Shown here: positions 29,007 through 40,241 of the stretch, one piece after another | Position numbering within the stretch: position 1 is the first letter of the stretch | How the letters are laid out: the number at the start of each line of letters is the position of its first letter | From: DATAOG01 sp963798075 | GTDB lineage: Bacteria; Pseudomonadota; Alphaproteobacteria; Geminicoccales; Geminicoccaceae | NCBI GenBank assembly: GCA_963798075.1 | Contig: CAWCRU010000009.1 | Span: forward strand, 124,001-188,000 | Direction: 5' to 3' | DNA: 64,000 nt | Program-made: the position numbers and the translations under genes | The notes under the pieces: generated by a model | The model's input: the letters and a program-made list of their open reading frames with translations, nothing else | What the model was told of the DNA's origin: nothing | Databases searched by the model: none

Positions 29007-29041
29007 TTGTCAAGCATTTTTTGATCGATATTGATTGACAA
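29007..29041. promoter_or_regulatory. Inverted repeat in rhaR-rhaD divergent promoter region
   Basis: TTGTCAA (29007-29013) and TTGACAA (29035-29041) are exact inverted repeats 21 bases apart, in a short AT-rich stretch that also contains TTGATCGATATTGAT. The minus-strand reading provides TTGACA as a possible -35 for rhaR. Position and symmetry suggest a RhaR operator, but no -10 is convincing. Confidence 0.45.
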
Positions 29042-29092
29042 ATGAGCGAGACGGGCCTAAGCACCACCCCATCGAACTACGGGGAGATGGGC

Positions 29093-31166
<2,074 letters not shown>

Positions 31167-31196
31167 GGCGGGCCAAACGGGCAGGGAGAGATCGGG

Positions 31197-32494
31197 ATGG
31201 CTGGCTATCGCATCGATCGTGGTCTGATCGCAGATCAGAACCGCAGGAGTGCCCCGGCGCACGTCGAGGACCTCGCCCACCTCGGCCGCCAGCTCGAGCG
31301 CCGCGGGATCGCGATCGAGCCCGTGATCGAGCGCCTGCGTCGCTTCGCGGTGGCCCTGCCGACCTGGGGCGTCGGCACCGGCGGCACGCGCTTCGGCCGC
31401 TTCCCGGGCCCGGGCGAGCCCCGCAACGTGTTCGAGAAGCTCGAGGACTGTGCCGTCATTCAACAGCTGGGGCGGACCACGCCCACCGTCTCGCCGCATC
31501 TGCCCTGGGACCGGGTCGATGACTTCGATGAGCTGCGCGAGGCCGCAGCCGGCCATGGGCTCGCCTTCGATGCGGTCAACTCCAACACCTTCTCCGACCA
31601 GCCGGGCCAGGCGCATTCCTATAAGTTCGGCTCGCTCGCGCACACCGACCAGGCGGTTCGCGCCCAGGCGGTGGCCCACAACCTCGCCTGCATCGAGGCC
31701 GGCCGCAAGCTCGGCTCCAAGGCGCTTACCGTCTGGATCGCCGATGGCGCCAACTTTCCGGGCCAGCAGGACTTCAGCAAAGCATTCGAGCGCTACCTGG
31801 GCAGCATGGCCGAGATCTACGCGCAGCTGCCCGGCGACTGGCAGCTGTTCCTCGAGCACAAGTTCTACGAGCCCGCCTTCTATGCGACCGTGATCAATGA
31901 CTGGGGCACTTCCTACCTCGCCGCCCGCGAGCTCGGGCCCAAGGCCAAGTGTCTGGTCGACCTCGGCCATCACGCCCCCAACGTCAACATCGAGCAGATC
32001 GTCGCGCGCCTGATCCAGTTCGAGAAGCTCGCGGGCTTCCATTTCAACGACAGCAAGTACGGCGACGACGACCTCGATACCGGCGCGATCGAGCCGTTCC
32101 AGCTTTTCTTGATCTTCGGCGAGCTGGTGGCGGCCGAGGATGACCGGCGCCAGGGCTTTACGCCCGCCTACATGATCGATCAGTCGCACAACGTGACCGA
32201 CCCGATCGAGAGCCTCATGACGAGCGTCGCGGCGATCCAGCGGGCGCTCGCCCAGGCGCTGCTGATCGATCGGGAAGCCCTTTCGGGGCCACCAGGAAGC
32301 GCAACGATGCGCTGATGGCGCTGGGCGTCCTGAAGCAGGCTTTCCAGACCGACGTCGGCCCGATCCTGGCCGAGGCGCGGCTGCGCTCCGGCGGTGCGCT
32401 CGATCCGCTCGCGGTCTACCGCGCGTCCGGCTATCGCGCCCGCAAGCACGAGGAGCGGCCGCAGACCGCTTCTTACGGCGGCGGGATCGTCTGA
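31197..32494 (+). pseudogene. rhaI: L-rhamnose isomerase RhaI (non-E. coli type), one frameshift near C-terminus
   Basis: Converts L-rhamnose to L-rhamnulose; about 432 residues after repair. TIM-barrel metal-site segments are visible: VWIADGANFPGQQD, FLEHKFYEPAFYATVINDWG, CLVDLGHHAPNVNIE and FHFNDSKYGDDDLDTGAIEPF. The frame breaks at 32286-32292. Restoring one G to the GGGG run gives ATRKRNDALMALGVLKQAF and the tail ending ERPQTASYGGGIV, a typical RhaI C-terminus. It follows rhaD by 30 bases and completes the divergent rhaDI operon. Confidence 0.9.
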
Positions 32495-32691
32495 CGCGAG
32501 CCGTCGGAGCGGGGCGGCCGAGCGGGCGATCGGGCGATCCGCCCGGGGCCGCCCGCAGCCTTCGTGGACCTGAGTTAGCGCGGCCCTCCCGCAGAGGGCG
32601 AGGCGGCGCTGCGGGCGGGGCTGCCCCCTTGGCCGGGCCGGCTGGCCGTGTTTAAGTCCGCGTGGTGGCAGAACCGCTGCGAGGACGAGGC

Positions 32692-33474
32692 GTGCCGGCA
32701 AGCTTTTCTCTCGAGGGCCGCCCTGCGCTCGTGACCGGCGCCGGCACCGGCATCGGCCGGGCGATCGCCCGGGCGCTCGCGGGCGCGGGTGCGAAGGTCG
32801 CGATCACCGATCTCGACCTGCCGGCGGCCGAGGCCGTCGCCGCCGAGCTCGGCCAGCCCGCAATCGCGCTTGGCCTCGATGTGACCGACGCCGCCGCGAC
32901 GGCTGCCGTGGTCCGCGAGGCGGCCTTGCGCCTGGGCGGGCTCGAGATCGTCTGCGCCAATGCCGGGGTCTCGACCATGCGGGCGGTGGTCGACCTGACC
33001 GAGGCGGAGTGGGAGCGCAACTTCGCGGTCAACGCCAAGGGCGTGTTCCTGACCAACCAGGCGGCGGTCCGCTACTGGCTGCAGGCGGGCGTGCCGGGCG
33101 TGATCGTCAACACCGCCTCGCTCGCCGGCAAGATCGGGGCGCCGCTGCTCGCGCACTACTCGGCCAGCAAGTTCGCCGTCGTGGGCTTCACCCAGGCGCT
33201 CGCCCGCGAGGTCGCGGCGCACGGGATCCGGGTCAACTGCGTCTGCCCGGGGCTGGTGCGCACCGGCATGCAGGAGCGCGAGGTGGCCTGGGAGGCAGGC
33301 CTGCGCGCCCTGAGCCCGAAGGCCGTGCTCGAGGAGTACGTGGCGATGACCCCGCTCGGGCGCCTCGAGGAGCCGGAGGACGTGGCCGATGCGGTCCTGT
33401 TCCTTGCCGGCGATGCCGCCCGCTTCATCACCGGCGAGGCCCTGAACGTGACCGGCGGCGTGCGGATGGACTAG
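32692..33474 (+). CDS. SDR-family oxidoreductase (polyol/sugar dehydrogenase-like)
   Basis: A 260-residue short-chain dehydrogenase. It has the cofactor motif VTGAGTGIGRAIA, CANAG, catalytic Ser region VNTASLAGK, YSASK (Tyr-x-x-x-Lys), PGLVRT and a C-terminal TGEALNVTGG. GTG 32692, with GAGG seven bases upstream, is the likely start; an in-frame GTG at 32662 is possible. It is followed immediately by a permease gene at 33475, so it probably heads the sugar/polyol transport-catabolism operon and oxidises the transported polyol or sugar. Confidence 0.88.
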   Translation: MPASFSLEGRPALVTGAGTGIGRAIARALAGAGAKVAITDLDLPAAEAVAAELGQPAIALGLDVTDAAATAAVVREAALRLGGLEIVCANAGVSTMRAVVDLTEAEWERNFAVNAKGVFLTNQAAVRYWLQAGVPGVIVNTASLAGKIGAPLLAHYSASKFAVVGFTQALAREVAAHGIRVNCVCPGLVRTGMQEREVAWEAGLRALSPKAVLEEYVAMTPLGRLEEPEDVADAVLFLAGDAARFITGEALNVTGGVRMD

Positions 33475-34344
33475 ATGGCAACCTTCGCGCAAGGCAGGCT
33501 CAGGGCGCCGCGGACGCGCCGCGCGACGGCCGCGCGCCGGGCGCTCGCCACCGCCCTGCCGCACGTGATCCTGATCCTGTTCTCGGCCGCGATCGCGCTG
33601 CCGCTGCTCTGGGTGCTGCGGGTGAGCCTCACCGACAAGCTCACCGCGTACAAGATCCCGCCCGAGTGGACCACGCCCACCTTCGCCAACTACGTCGAGA
33701 TCTTCACCGTCTACCCGTTCGCGACCTGGTTCTTGAACAGCCTGACGGTGGCGATCGGCTCGACCGCGATCGCGCTGCCGCTGGCGGTGGCGCTGGCCTA
33801 TGCCTTCGCCCGCCACAACACTGGCCGCGCTCCCCTTCGCCTCGGCGTGCTGGCGAGCCAGATGCTGCCGCCGGTGGTCCTGGTGCTGCCGCTGTTCGCG
33901 CTGTTCCTTGGCGTCGGCCTGCTCAACAGCCGCACCGCTCTGATCACGGCGCATCTCGCGCTCAACGTGCCGTTCCTCGCCTGGATGCTGGTCGCGTTCT
34001 TCGAGGGCGAGGTGCGCCAGCTCGAGGAGGCGGCCCGCATCGAAGGGGCCTCGCGCTGGCAGGCGTTCTTGCGGATCGCGGTGCCGGTCGCCGCCCCCGG
34101 CATCCTCGCCGCCGGCCTGCTCGGCTTCATCTTGAGCTGGAACGAGTTCCTGTTCGCGCTGATCCTCTCCGGCCGCCAGACCCAGACGCTGCCGGTCGGG
34201 CTCTCGACCCTCGAGACCCATCGCGGGGTCGAAATCGCGCTGCTCGCCGCCGCCACCCTGCTGGCGGTGCTGCCGGTGTTCGTGCTCTTGCCGTTCCTGC
34301 GCAAATATCTGATCAAGGGGCTGTCGCTCGGCGCCCTCAAATGA
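33475..34344 (+). CDS. Carbohydrate ABC transporter permease, MalG type
   Basis: A 289-residue inner-membrane permease. The EAA loop is EEAARIEGASRWQAFLRIAVP, followed by FILSWNEFLFALILSG and a C-terminal RKYLIKGLSLGALK. It starts right after the SDR stop codon. Unusually, the MalG-type gene precedes the binding protein and the MalF-type gene is downstream of it. Confidence 0.93.
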   Translation: MATFAQGRLRAPRTRRATAARRALATALPHVILILFSAAIALPLLWVLRVSLTDKLTAYKIPPEWTTPTFANYVEIFTVYPFATWFLNSLTVAIGSTAIALPLAVALAYAFARHNTGRAPLRLGVLASQMLPPVVLVLPLFALFLGVGLLNSRTALITAHLALNVPFLAWMLVAFFEGEVRQLEEAARIEGASRWQAFLRIAVPVAAPGILAAGLLGFILSWNEFLFALILSGRQTQTLPVGLSTLETHRGVEIALLAAATLLAVLPVFVLLPFLRKYLIKGLSLGALK

Positions 34345-34388
34345 GAGCAGGCCCCGAGCCAACCAAGAGGCACCGAAGGGAGACAAGC

Positions 34389-35669
34389 ATGAAACGGATC
34401 TTGCTCGCGACCGCGGTCGGGCTGCTCGCCTCGCCGCTGCACGCGCAGACGATCAACATCCTCATGGAGGGCGTCCCCGACACCCGCTTCGTCCAGGAGG
34501 TCGTGCCCGAGTTCGAGCAGCAGACCGGGATCAAGGTCGAGATCGAGGTCGTCAACTACGCCGAGATGCACACCAAGCTCGTGCCGCAGCTGGTGGCGCC
34601 GACCGGCAGCTACGATGTCATCGTCGTCGATTTCTACTGGGTCGGCGAGTTCACCAAGGCGGGCTGGCTGCAGCCGCTCGACGACCGCATCAAGGCGGAC
34701 GGCGTCGATACCTCGGTCTACTTCGATTCATTGATGAACCTGGTGGGCAAGGTCGACGGCGTCACCTACATGCTGCCATTCTACAACTACGCCATGGGCC
34801 TCACCTACCGCAAAGACCTGCTGACCGATCCCAAGGAGCAGCAGGCCTTCAAGGCCAAGTACGGCATCGAGCTCCGCGTCCCCCAGACCTGGGACGAGTA
34901 CATGAAGCAGGTCGAGTTCTTCACGCGCGATACGGACGGCGACGGCAAGATCGACTTCTACGGCGTGGTCAACCAGGGCCTGCGGCCGGACCCGATCGCG
35001 ATGGAGTGGTCCAACTATCTCTACGCCAACGGCGGCCAGTACTATAAGGAAGGCGACTGGCAGCCGATGCTGGACACGCCGGCGGCGGCCAAGGCGCTCG
35101 AGGACTACCGCACCAACCTCAGCAAATACGGCCCGCCAGGGGCGGCGAGCTTCGGCTTCGACGAGGCGTTCAACGTCGCGGCCCAGGGCAAGGCCTACAG
35201 CTACATCACCTACAACATGTTCCGCACGGCCTACGACGACCCCACGCAGTCGGCGGTGGTCGGCAAGATGGAGATCGCGCCCGTGCCGAACGGCGGCCTG
35301 AACGGCGCCTGGGGCTGGGCGATCCCGAAGTCGAGCCCGGACCCCGAGGCCGCCTGGACCTTCCTCAAGTGGATCGAGAGCCCAGAGATCGCCAAGAAGC
35401 GCGCGCTGCTCGGCGGCTCGCCGACCCGCACCGACGTGTTCGAGGACAAGGAGCTGCTCGCCAAGTTCTCCTACTATCCGGCGCTGCGCCAGGTGCTCGA
35501 GACCTCGCGCAACTTCCCGGTCTTCACCTACACGCCGGAATTCGTCGAGGTGCTCGGCCGCGAGCTGTCGCTCGCCGTGACCGGCGAGGAGAAGCCGGAG
35601 GCGGCGCTCGCCACCGCCGACAAGGAGTTCGGCGACCTGCTGCGCAAGGATGACAAGCTCAAGGACTGA
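34389..35669 (+). CDS. Extracellular carbohydrate-binding protein of ABC transporter (family 1)
   Basis: A 426-residue periplasmic receptor. The signal peptide MKRILLATAVGLLASPLHAQ is cleaved near HAQ|T. The mature part starts INILMEGVPDTRFVQEVVPEF, and family 1 segments include SYDVIVVDFYWVGEFTKAGW and GGLNGAWGWAIPKSSPDPEA. An Asp-rich loop (DTDGDGKIDFYG) resembles a calcium-binding loop seen in some relatives. GAAGGGAGA precedes ATG 34389. It serves the permeases on either side and the ATPase at 36613. Confidence 0.93.
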   Translation: MKRILLATAVGLLASPLHAQTINILMEGVPDTRFVQEVVPEFEQQTGIKVEIEVVNYAEMHTKLVPQLVAPTGSYDVIVVDFYWVGEFTKAGWLQPLDDRIKADGVDTSVYFDSLMNLVGKVDGVTYMLPFYNYAMGLTYRKDLLTDPKEQQAFKAKYGIELRVPQTWDEYMKQVEFFTRDTDGDGKIDFYGVVNQGLRPDPIAMEWSNYLYANGGQYYKEGDWQPMLDTPAAAKALEDYRTNLSKYGPPGAASFGFDEAFNVAAQGKAYSYITYNMFRTAYDDPTQSAVVGKMEIAPVPNGGLNGAWGWAIPKSSPDPEAAWTFLKWIESPEIAKKRALLGGSPTRTDVFEDKELLAKFSYYPALRQVLETSRNFPVFTYTPEFVEVLGRELSLAVTGEEKPEAALATADKEFGDLLRKDDKLKD

Positions 35670-35701
35670 GCCGGCACGCCGACCGAGGCGGCAGGAACGG
35701 G

Positions 35702-36598
35702 ATGGCCAGCGCGCTCGCCGCGACCGGCGTGATCGCTCGCCGCGACCGGCAGTTCGGCTATGTCATGGCCGCGCCGGCGCTGTTCGCGCTGATCCTGGTC
35801 ATCCTGTTCCCGATCCTGTTCGCGCTCTACACCAGCGTCTTCGACTTTACCTTGATCCACCCGGTCTTCGACGACTTCGTCGGCATCGATCACTACAGGA
35901 GCGCGCTCGGCGACCAGCAGTTCCGGCTGTCCCTGGCGACCACGCTGCGGTTCGTCGCCGCGGTCGTGGTCCTCGAGTTCCTGATCGGCTTCACGGTCGC
36001 GCTGATGCTGAATACCGTCGAGCGCGGCAAGAACCTCTACTACCTGATCCTGTTGTTCCCGCTGCTCATGAACCCCGTGGTCGTCGGGCTGATCTGGCGC
36101 ATGTTCCTGCACCCGGTGCTGGGCATCGTGAACTATTTGCTGAGCACGATCGGGATCGGCGCCGTCAACTGGCTGGGCGACCCGCGCACCGCCTTTTGGA
36201 CGATCGTGCTGGTCGACATCTGGCACCAGGTGTCGTTCATGATCGTGCTCCTGCTCGCCGGCCTCTCGGCCCTGCCGCGCGAGCCCTACGAGGCGGCCCG
36301 CATGGAGGGCGCCTCGACGCTCCAGACCTTCGTCCACGTCACCTTGCCGCTGATGCGGCCGGTGATCATGGTGACGCTGCTGATCCGCCTGATCTTCGCG
36401 GTCCGCACCTACGATCTGATCTACATCATGACCCGCGGCGGCCCGGGCGAGGCGACCGATCTGATCAGCTACTTCATCTTCCGGCAGGCGTTCGTGACGC
36501 TCAACATCGCCCAGGCGGCGGCGATGGCGGTGATTCTCCTCCTGATCGTCCTGACGTTGACCGCCTACCTGCATCGCTACATGCGCTCCTTGGTGTGA
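35702..36598 (+). CDS. Carbohydrate ABC transporter permease, MalF type
   Basis: A 298-residue inner-membrane permease with six helices. The EAA loop is YEAARMEGASTLQTFVHVTLP, followed by YDLIYIMTRGGPGEATDL, typical of the COG1175 group. ATG 35702 follows the binding-protein stop by 32 bases and is preceded by GGCAGGAACGGG. Confidence 0.93.
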   Translation: MASALAATGVIARRDRQFGYVMAAPALFALILVILFPILFALYTSVFDFTLIHPVFDDFVGIDHYRSALGDQQFRLSLATTLRFVAAVVVLEFLIGFTVALMLNTVERGKNLYYLILLFPLLMNPVVVGLIWRMFLHPVLGIVNYLLSTIGIGAVNWLGDPRTAFWTIVLVDIWHQVSFMIVLLLAGLSALPREPYEAARMEGASTLQTFVHVTLPLMRPVIMVTLLIRLIFAVRTYDLIYIMTRGGPGEATDLISYFIFRQAFVTLNIAQAAAMAVILLLIVLTLTAYLHRYMRSLV

Positions 36599-36612
36599 GC
36601 GGAGCCGGGCGG

Positions 36613-37773
36613 TTGAGCGACATCCGGCTCGCGGGCGTCACCAAGGTCTATCCGGGCGGCATCGTCGCGGTCGACGCCATCGACCTCGAGATCGAGGCCG
36701 GCGGGTTCATGATCCTTTTGGGCCCGTCCGGCTGCGGCAAGTCGACCACCCTGCGCATGATCGCCGGCCTCGAGACGATCACCGCGGGCGACATCTATAT
36801 TGGCGCCCTGCGGGTCAACGAGGTCGATCCGCGCGACCGCAACCTCGCCTTCGTCTTCCAGAACTACGCCTTGTTCCCGCACATGACGGTCGCAGGCAAC
36901 CTCTCGTTCGGCATGCGCATCCGCGGCCATCCCAGGGCCGAGATCGAGGCCCGGGTGCGCGAGGTCGCGGGCCTGCTCGGGATCGGCGAGCTGCTCGCGC
37001 GCAAGCCGGGCGAGCTGTCCGGCGGCCAGCGCCAGCGCGTGGCGCTCGGCCGGGCGCTGATCCGCGACCCGGTCGCCTTCCTGCTCGACGAGCCGCTCTC
37101 CAACCTCGATGCCAAGCTGCGCGCCAGCATGCGCACCGAGCTGATCAAGCTCCACCGCCAGCTCGGCCGCACGGTGATCCACGTCACCCACGATCAGGTC
37201 GAGGCCATGACCATGGGCGAGCGGATCTGCATCATGAACGCCGGCCGGATCGTCCAGGTGGGCCCGCCGATGGAGGTCTATCGCAACCCGGCCGACACCT
37301 TCGTCGCGGGTTTCCTCGCGAGCCCGCCCATGAACCTGCTCGACGCGCGGATCGAGGCGGCAGCGTCCGCGGGCGGCCTTGCCATCGTCTGCGGCGGCCT
37401 GCGCCTGCCGCTTGCGCAGGCCCCCGACGGCTGGCGCGGTCGCGAGGTGATCCTCGGCATCCGGCCGGAGGACATCGGTCTGGCCGGCAGCGGCGCCGCG
37501 GGCACGGCCGTCGATCTCCAGGTCGTCGCGGTCGAGGCGCTCGGGCCCGAGGTGATCCTCATCGGCAGTCTGCCGGGCGAGGGCGCGCCCGAGATCGCCG
37601 CCCGCATGGGCCGCGATTTCAGCGCCCGGATCGGCAGCGCCCAGCGCGTGCTGATCGATCCCGACGCCATTCACCTGTTCGACCCCGAAACCACCAAGGC
37701 GATCGCCCGTCCCAAGGCCTCGCCCGAGGAGCACGGCGCGCGCCATGTCGCCCGACCTTTTCAGCAGGCCTAA
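36613..37773 (+). CDS. Carbohydrate ABC transporter ATPase (UgpC/MalK/MsmK type)
   Basis: A 386-residue ATPase, intact. Walker A GPSGCGKST, Q-loop FVFQNYALFPHM, signature LSGGQRQR, Walker B AFLLDEPLSNLD, switch HVTHDQVEAMTMGE, then a TOBE regulatory domain with GIRPEDIGLAG. The TTG start at 36613 has GGAG upstream; no ATG fits. Its last 29 bases overlap the BtpA-family gene. It probably also energises the ATPase-less transporter at 40242-44115, since MsmK-like ATPases are often shared. Confidence 0.92.
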   Translation: MSDIRLAGVTKVYPGGIVAVDAIDLEIEAGGFMILLGPSGCGKSTTLRMIAGLETITAGDIYIGALRVNEVDPRDRNLAFVFQNYALFPHMTVAGNLSFGMRIRGHPRAEIEARVREVAGLLGIGELLARKPGELSGGQRQRVALGRALIRDPVAFLLDEPLSNLDAKLRASMRTELIKLHRQLGRTVIHVTHDQVEAMTMGERICIMNAGRIVQVGPPMEVYRNPADTFVAGFLASPPMNLLDARIEAAASAGGLAIVCGGLRLPLAQAPDGWRGREVILGIRPEDIGLAGSGAAGTAVDLQVVAVEALGPEVILIGSLPGEGAPEIAARMGRDFSARIGSAQRVLIDPDAIHLFDPETTKAIARPKASPEEHGARHVARPFQQA

Positions 37774-38543
37774 GCCCGTCATCGCCATGGCTCACCTGGG
37801 GCCCCTGCCCGGCGCGCCGGGCTACGACGCCGGCCGCGGCATCGAGGGTCTGATCGAGGCCGTCGCAGCCGACATCGAGCGCCTGCAGGCAGGCGGGGTC
37901 GACGCGATCATGTTCGGCAACGAGGGCGACCGGCCCTACGTGCTGCAGGCGCCGGCCGAAGGCCTGGCCGCGATGAGCGCGATCGTCGCCACGCTCAAGC
38001 CCGCGCTCAAGAGTGCCGTTCGGCGTCAACTACCTCTGGGACCCGTACGCCACGGTGGCGCTCGCGGTCGCGACCGGCGCGGCCTTCGCGCGCGAGGTCT
38101 TCACCGGCGTCTACGCCTCCGACATGGGGCTCTGGCAGCCGGACTGCGCCGGTGCGCTGCGCCTGCGGGCGAGCCTTGGCCGGCCCGACCTCAAGCTCTT
38201 GTTCAACGTCAATGCCGAGTTCGCCGCCTGCCTCGACACGCGGCCGATCGAGCTGCGCGCGCAAAGCGCCGTGTTCTCGTCCGAGGCGGACGCGATCTGC
38301 GTCTCCGGCCCGCTCACCGGTCAGCCGGTCGTGAGCTCGGACCTCGAGAGGGTCAAGGCTGCGGTCCCCGACCGCCCGGTGCTCGCGAACACCGGGGTCA
38401 CCATCGACAACGTCGCGGGCATCCTCAAGGTCGCCGACGGCTGCGTCATCGGCACTCACTTCAAGGAGGGCGGCGATACCTGGAAGCCGGTCGACGGCGA
38501 TCGGGTCAAGCGCTTCATGGACCGGGTCGCAAAGCTGCGCTGA
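37745..38543 (+). pseudogene. BtpA/SgcQ family protein, one frameshift
   Basis: TIM-barrel protein of about 265 residues after repair. Recognisable segments are KPVIAMAHLGPLPGAPGYD, GGVDAIMFGNEGDRPY, then after the break VPFGVNYLWDPYATVALA, FVRE-like FAREVFTGVYASDMG, and VLANTGVTIDNVAGIL with GTHFKEGGDTWKPVD. BtpA is known from photosystem I stability work in cyanobacteria, but most family members sit in sugar operons and their reaction is unknown. The break is near 38012; removing one A restores the frame. It overlaps the ATPase gene and precedes the kinase gene by 4 bases. Confidence 0.85.
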
Positions 38544-38547
38544 CAGG

Positions 38548-40068
38548 ATGGCGCTGACGATCGGCATCGACATCGGCACGACCTCGACGGTCGGCATCCT
38601 GATCGATACCGGGGGTCGCACTCTCGCGCTGGCCGAGCGGCCGACCGAGCTGTTCTCGGAGCACCCGGGCTGGGCCGAGGAGGACCCGGAGCAGTGGTGG
38701 GCCAACGCCTGCGCGGTCACGGCCGAGCTCCTGGCGCGCTCGGGCGTGCGGGCAAACGAGATCGCGGCGGTCGGCGTCACGGGCATGCTGCCCGCGGTGG
38801 TCCTGCTCGACCGGGAGGGCCGCCTGCTGCGGCGCAGCATCCAGCAGAGCGATGGCCGCACCGGCCGCGAGGTCGCGGAGCTCGCCGCCGAGATCGACCC
38901 GGCCACGTTCGTGCAGCGCACCGGCAACGGCATCAACCAGCAGCTGGTCGCGGCCAAGCTGCGCTGGCTCGAGCGCCACGAGCCCGAGGTGTTCGGGCGC
39001 ATCGCCACGGTCTTCGGCTCCTATGACTACATCAACTGGCGGCTCACCGGGGTGCGCGCGCTCGAGCCCAACTGGGCGCTCGAAGCCGGTTTTTTCGGAC
39101 TTGCCAGCGGCGCGATCGATCCGGAGCTGGTGGCGCTCGGGCACATCGGGCAGCACCTTTTGCCGCCGGTCCGGCGCTCGCACGCGGTGATCGGGGCGCT
39201 CACGCCCGGGGCCGCGGCCGCGACCGGGCTTGCCGCCGGCACGCCGGTCGTCGCCGGCTGCGCCGATCACGTGGTCTCGGCCTATGTCGCCGGCATCCGC
39301 GAGGAGGGCGACGTCCTGCTCAAGTTCGGCGGCGCCGGCGACATCCTGCTCGCGACCGCCAAGCCCAGACCCGATCCGCGCCTGTTCCTCGACTATCACA
39401 TCGTGCCCGGGCTGTTCATGCCGAACGGCTGCATGGCCTCTTCGGGGGCAATGTTGAACTGGATCGTGCGCACGCTTGCCGGCAGCGAGGCCGCGGCCGC
39501 GACTTTGGCCGGCGAGACGCCGCACCAGCGCCTCGACCGCCTGGCCGAAGGACTGCCGCCCGGCGCCGGCGGCCTGATCCTTCTGCCTTACTTTCTGGGG
39601 GAAAAGACCCCGATCCACGATCCCTATGCCCGCGGCACGCTGATCGGCCTCGGCCTGCATCACACGCTTGGCCACATCTGGCGGGCGGCGCTCGAGGCGG
39701 TAGTGTTCGGCTTCAGGCACCATTTGGAGGTCTTCGAGGAGCTCGGCACGCCCGCCCGCCGCATGATCGCCTCCGACGGCGGCGCCAAGAGCCGGATCTG
39801 GATGCAGATCGGCGCGGATGCGCTGGGCCACCCGATCGAGCTGCTCGAGGGCCACCCCGGCTCCTGCCTCGGCGCCGCCTATGTCGCGGCGGTGGGCGTC
39901 GGCGCGCTGGCGGACTGGGATCAGATCACGCGGTTCACGCGCGCCGCGGCAACCATCGAGCCCGAGCCTTCGACGGCTGCCGCCTACGCCCATGCCTTCG
40001 GCGTCTTCCGGGAGACCTACCAGCGCCTGCAGCCGCTCTACGCGAGCCTTCAGGCGCTGCCGGGCTGA
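38548..40068 (+). CDS. FGGY-family carbohydrate kinase (xylulokinase-like)
   Basis: A 506-residue sugar kinase. The N-terminal phosphate loop is IGIDIGTTSTVGILID, then AVGVTGMLPAVVLLD, QQSDGRTG, GYDYINWRLTG-like SYDYINWRLTG, the ATP-site LKFGGAGDIL, and ASDGGAKSRIWMQIGADALG near residue 410. It differs from the partial xylulokinase at the left edge. It lies 4 bases after the BtpA gene at the end of the operon. Substrate unknown: a ketose, or a polyol product of the SDR, is likely. Confidence 0.9.
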   Translation: MALTIGIDIGTTSTVGILIDTGGRTLALAERPTELFSEHPGWAEEDPEQWWANACAVTAELLARSGVRANEIAAVGVTGMLPAVVLLDREGRLLRRSIQQSDGRTGREVAELAAEIDPATFVQRTGNGINQQLVAAKLRWLERHEPEVFGRIATVFGSYDYINWRLTGVRALEPNWALEAGFFGLASGAIDPELVALGHIGQHLLPPVRRSHAVIGALTPGAAAATGLAAGTPVVAGCADHVVSAYVAGIREEGDVLLKFGGAGDILLATAKPRPDPRLFLDYHIVPGLFMPNGCMASSGAMLNWIVRTLAGSEAAAATLAGETPHQRLDRLAEGLPPGAGGLILLPYFLGEKTPIHDPYARGTLIGLGLHHTLGHIWRAALEAVVFGFRHHLEVFEELGTPARRMIASDGGAKSRIWMQIGADALGHPIELLEGHPGSCLGAAYVAAVGVGALADWDQITRFTRAAATIEPEPSTAAAYAHAFGVFRETYQRLQPLYASLQALPG

Positions 40069-40116
40069 CCGCGGCCCTTCTGAAAGCCCGGGTATCGACG
40101 ATCGGTTGCGGGCTTG

Positions 40117-40146
40117 TTGACACCGGCCGGACCCGCCGGATATCCG
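40117..40146 (+). promoter_or_regulatory. Candidate sigma-70 promoter for second binding-protein operon
   Basis: TTGACA at 40117-40122 is a perfect -35; TATCCG at 40141-40146 follows 18 bases later. It lies about 95 bases upstream of the binding-protein ATG, in the 173-base gap after the kinase gene. The -10 is imperfect. Confidence 0.4.
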
Positions 40147-40241
40147 AATCCGCCTGGGTTACCTGTCGAGATTGAGCTACACCAGTCGCAGCGGCGACCG
40201 CGCTCAGGCGACGCGGACGAACATCATCGGGAGGCCATGCA

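Noticed and set aside
37745..38543. BtpA as a photosynthesis gene
   Set aside because: No photosynthesis genes are present; the setting is a sugar transport and kinase operon, where this family commonly occurs.
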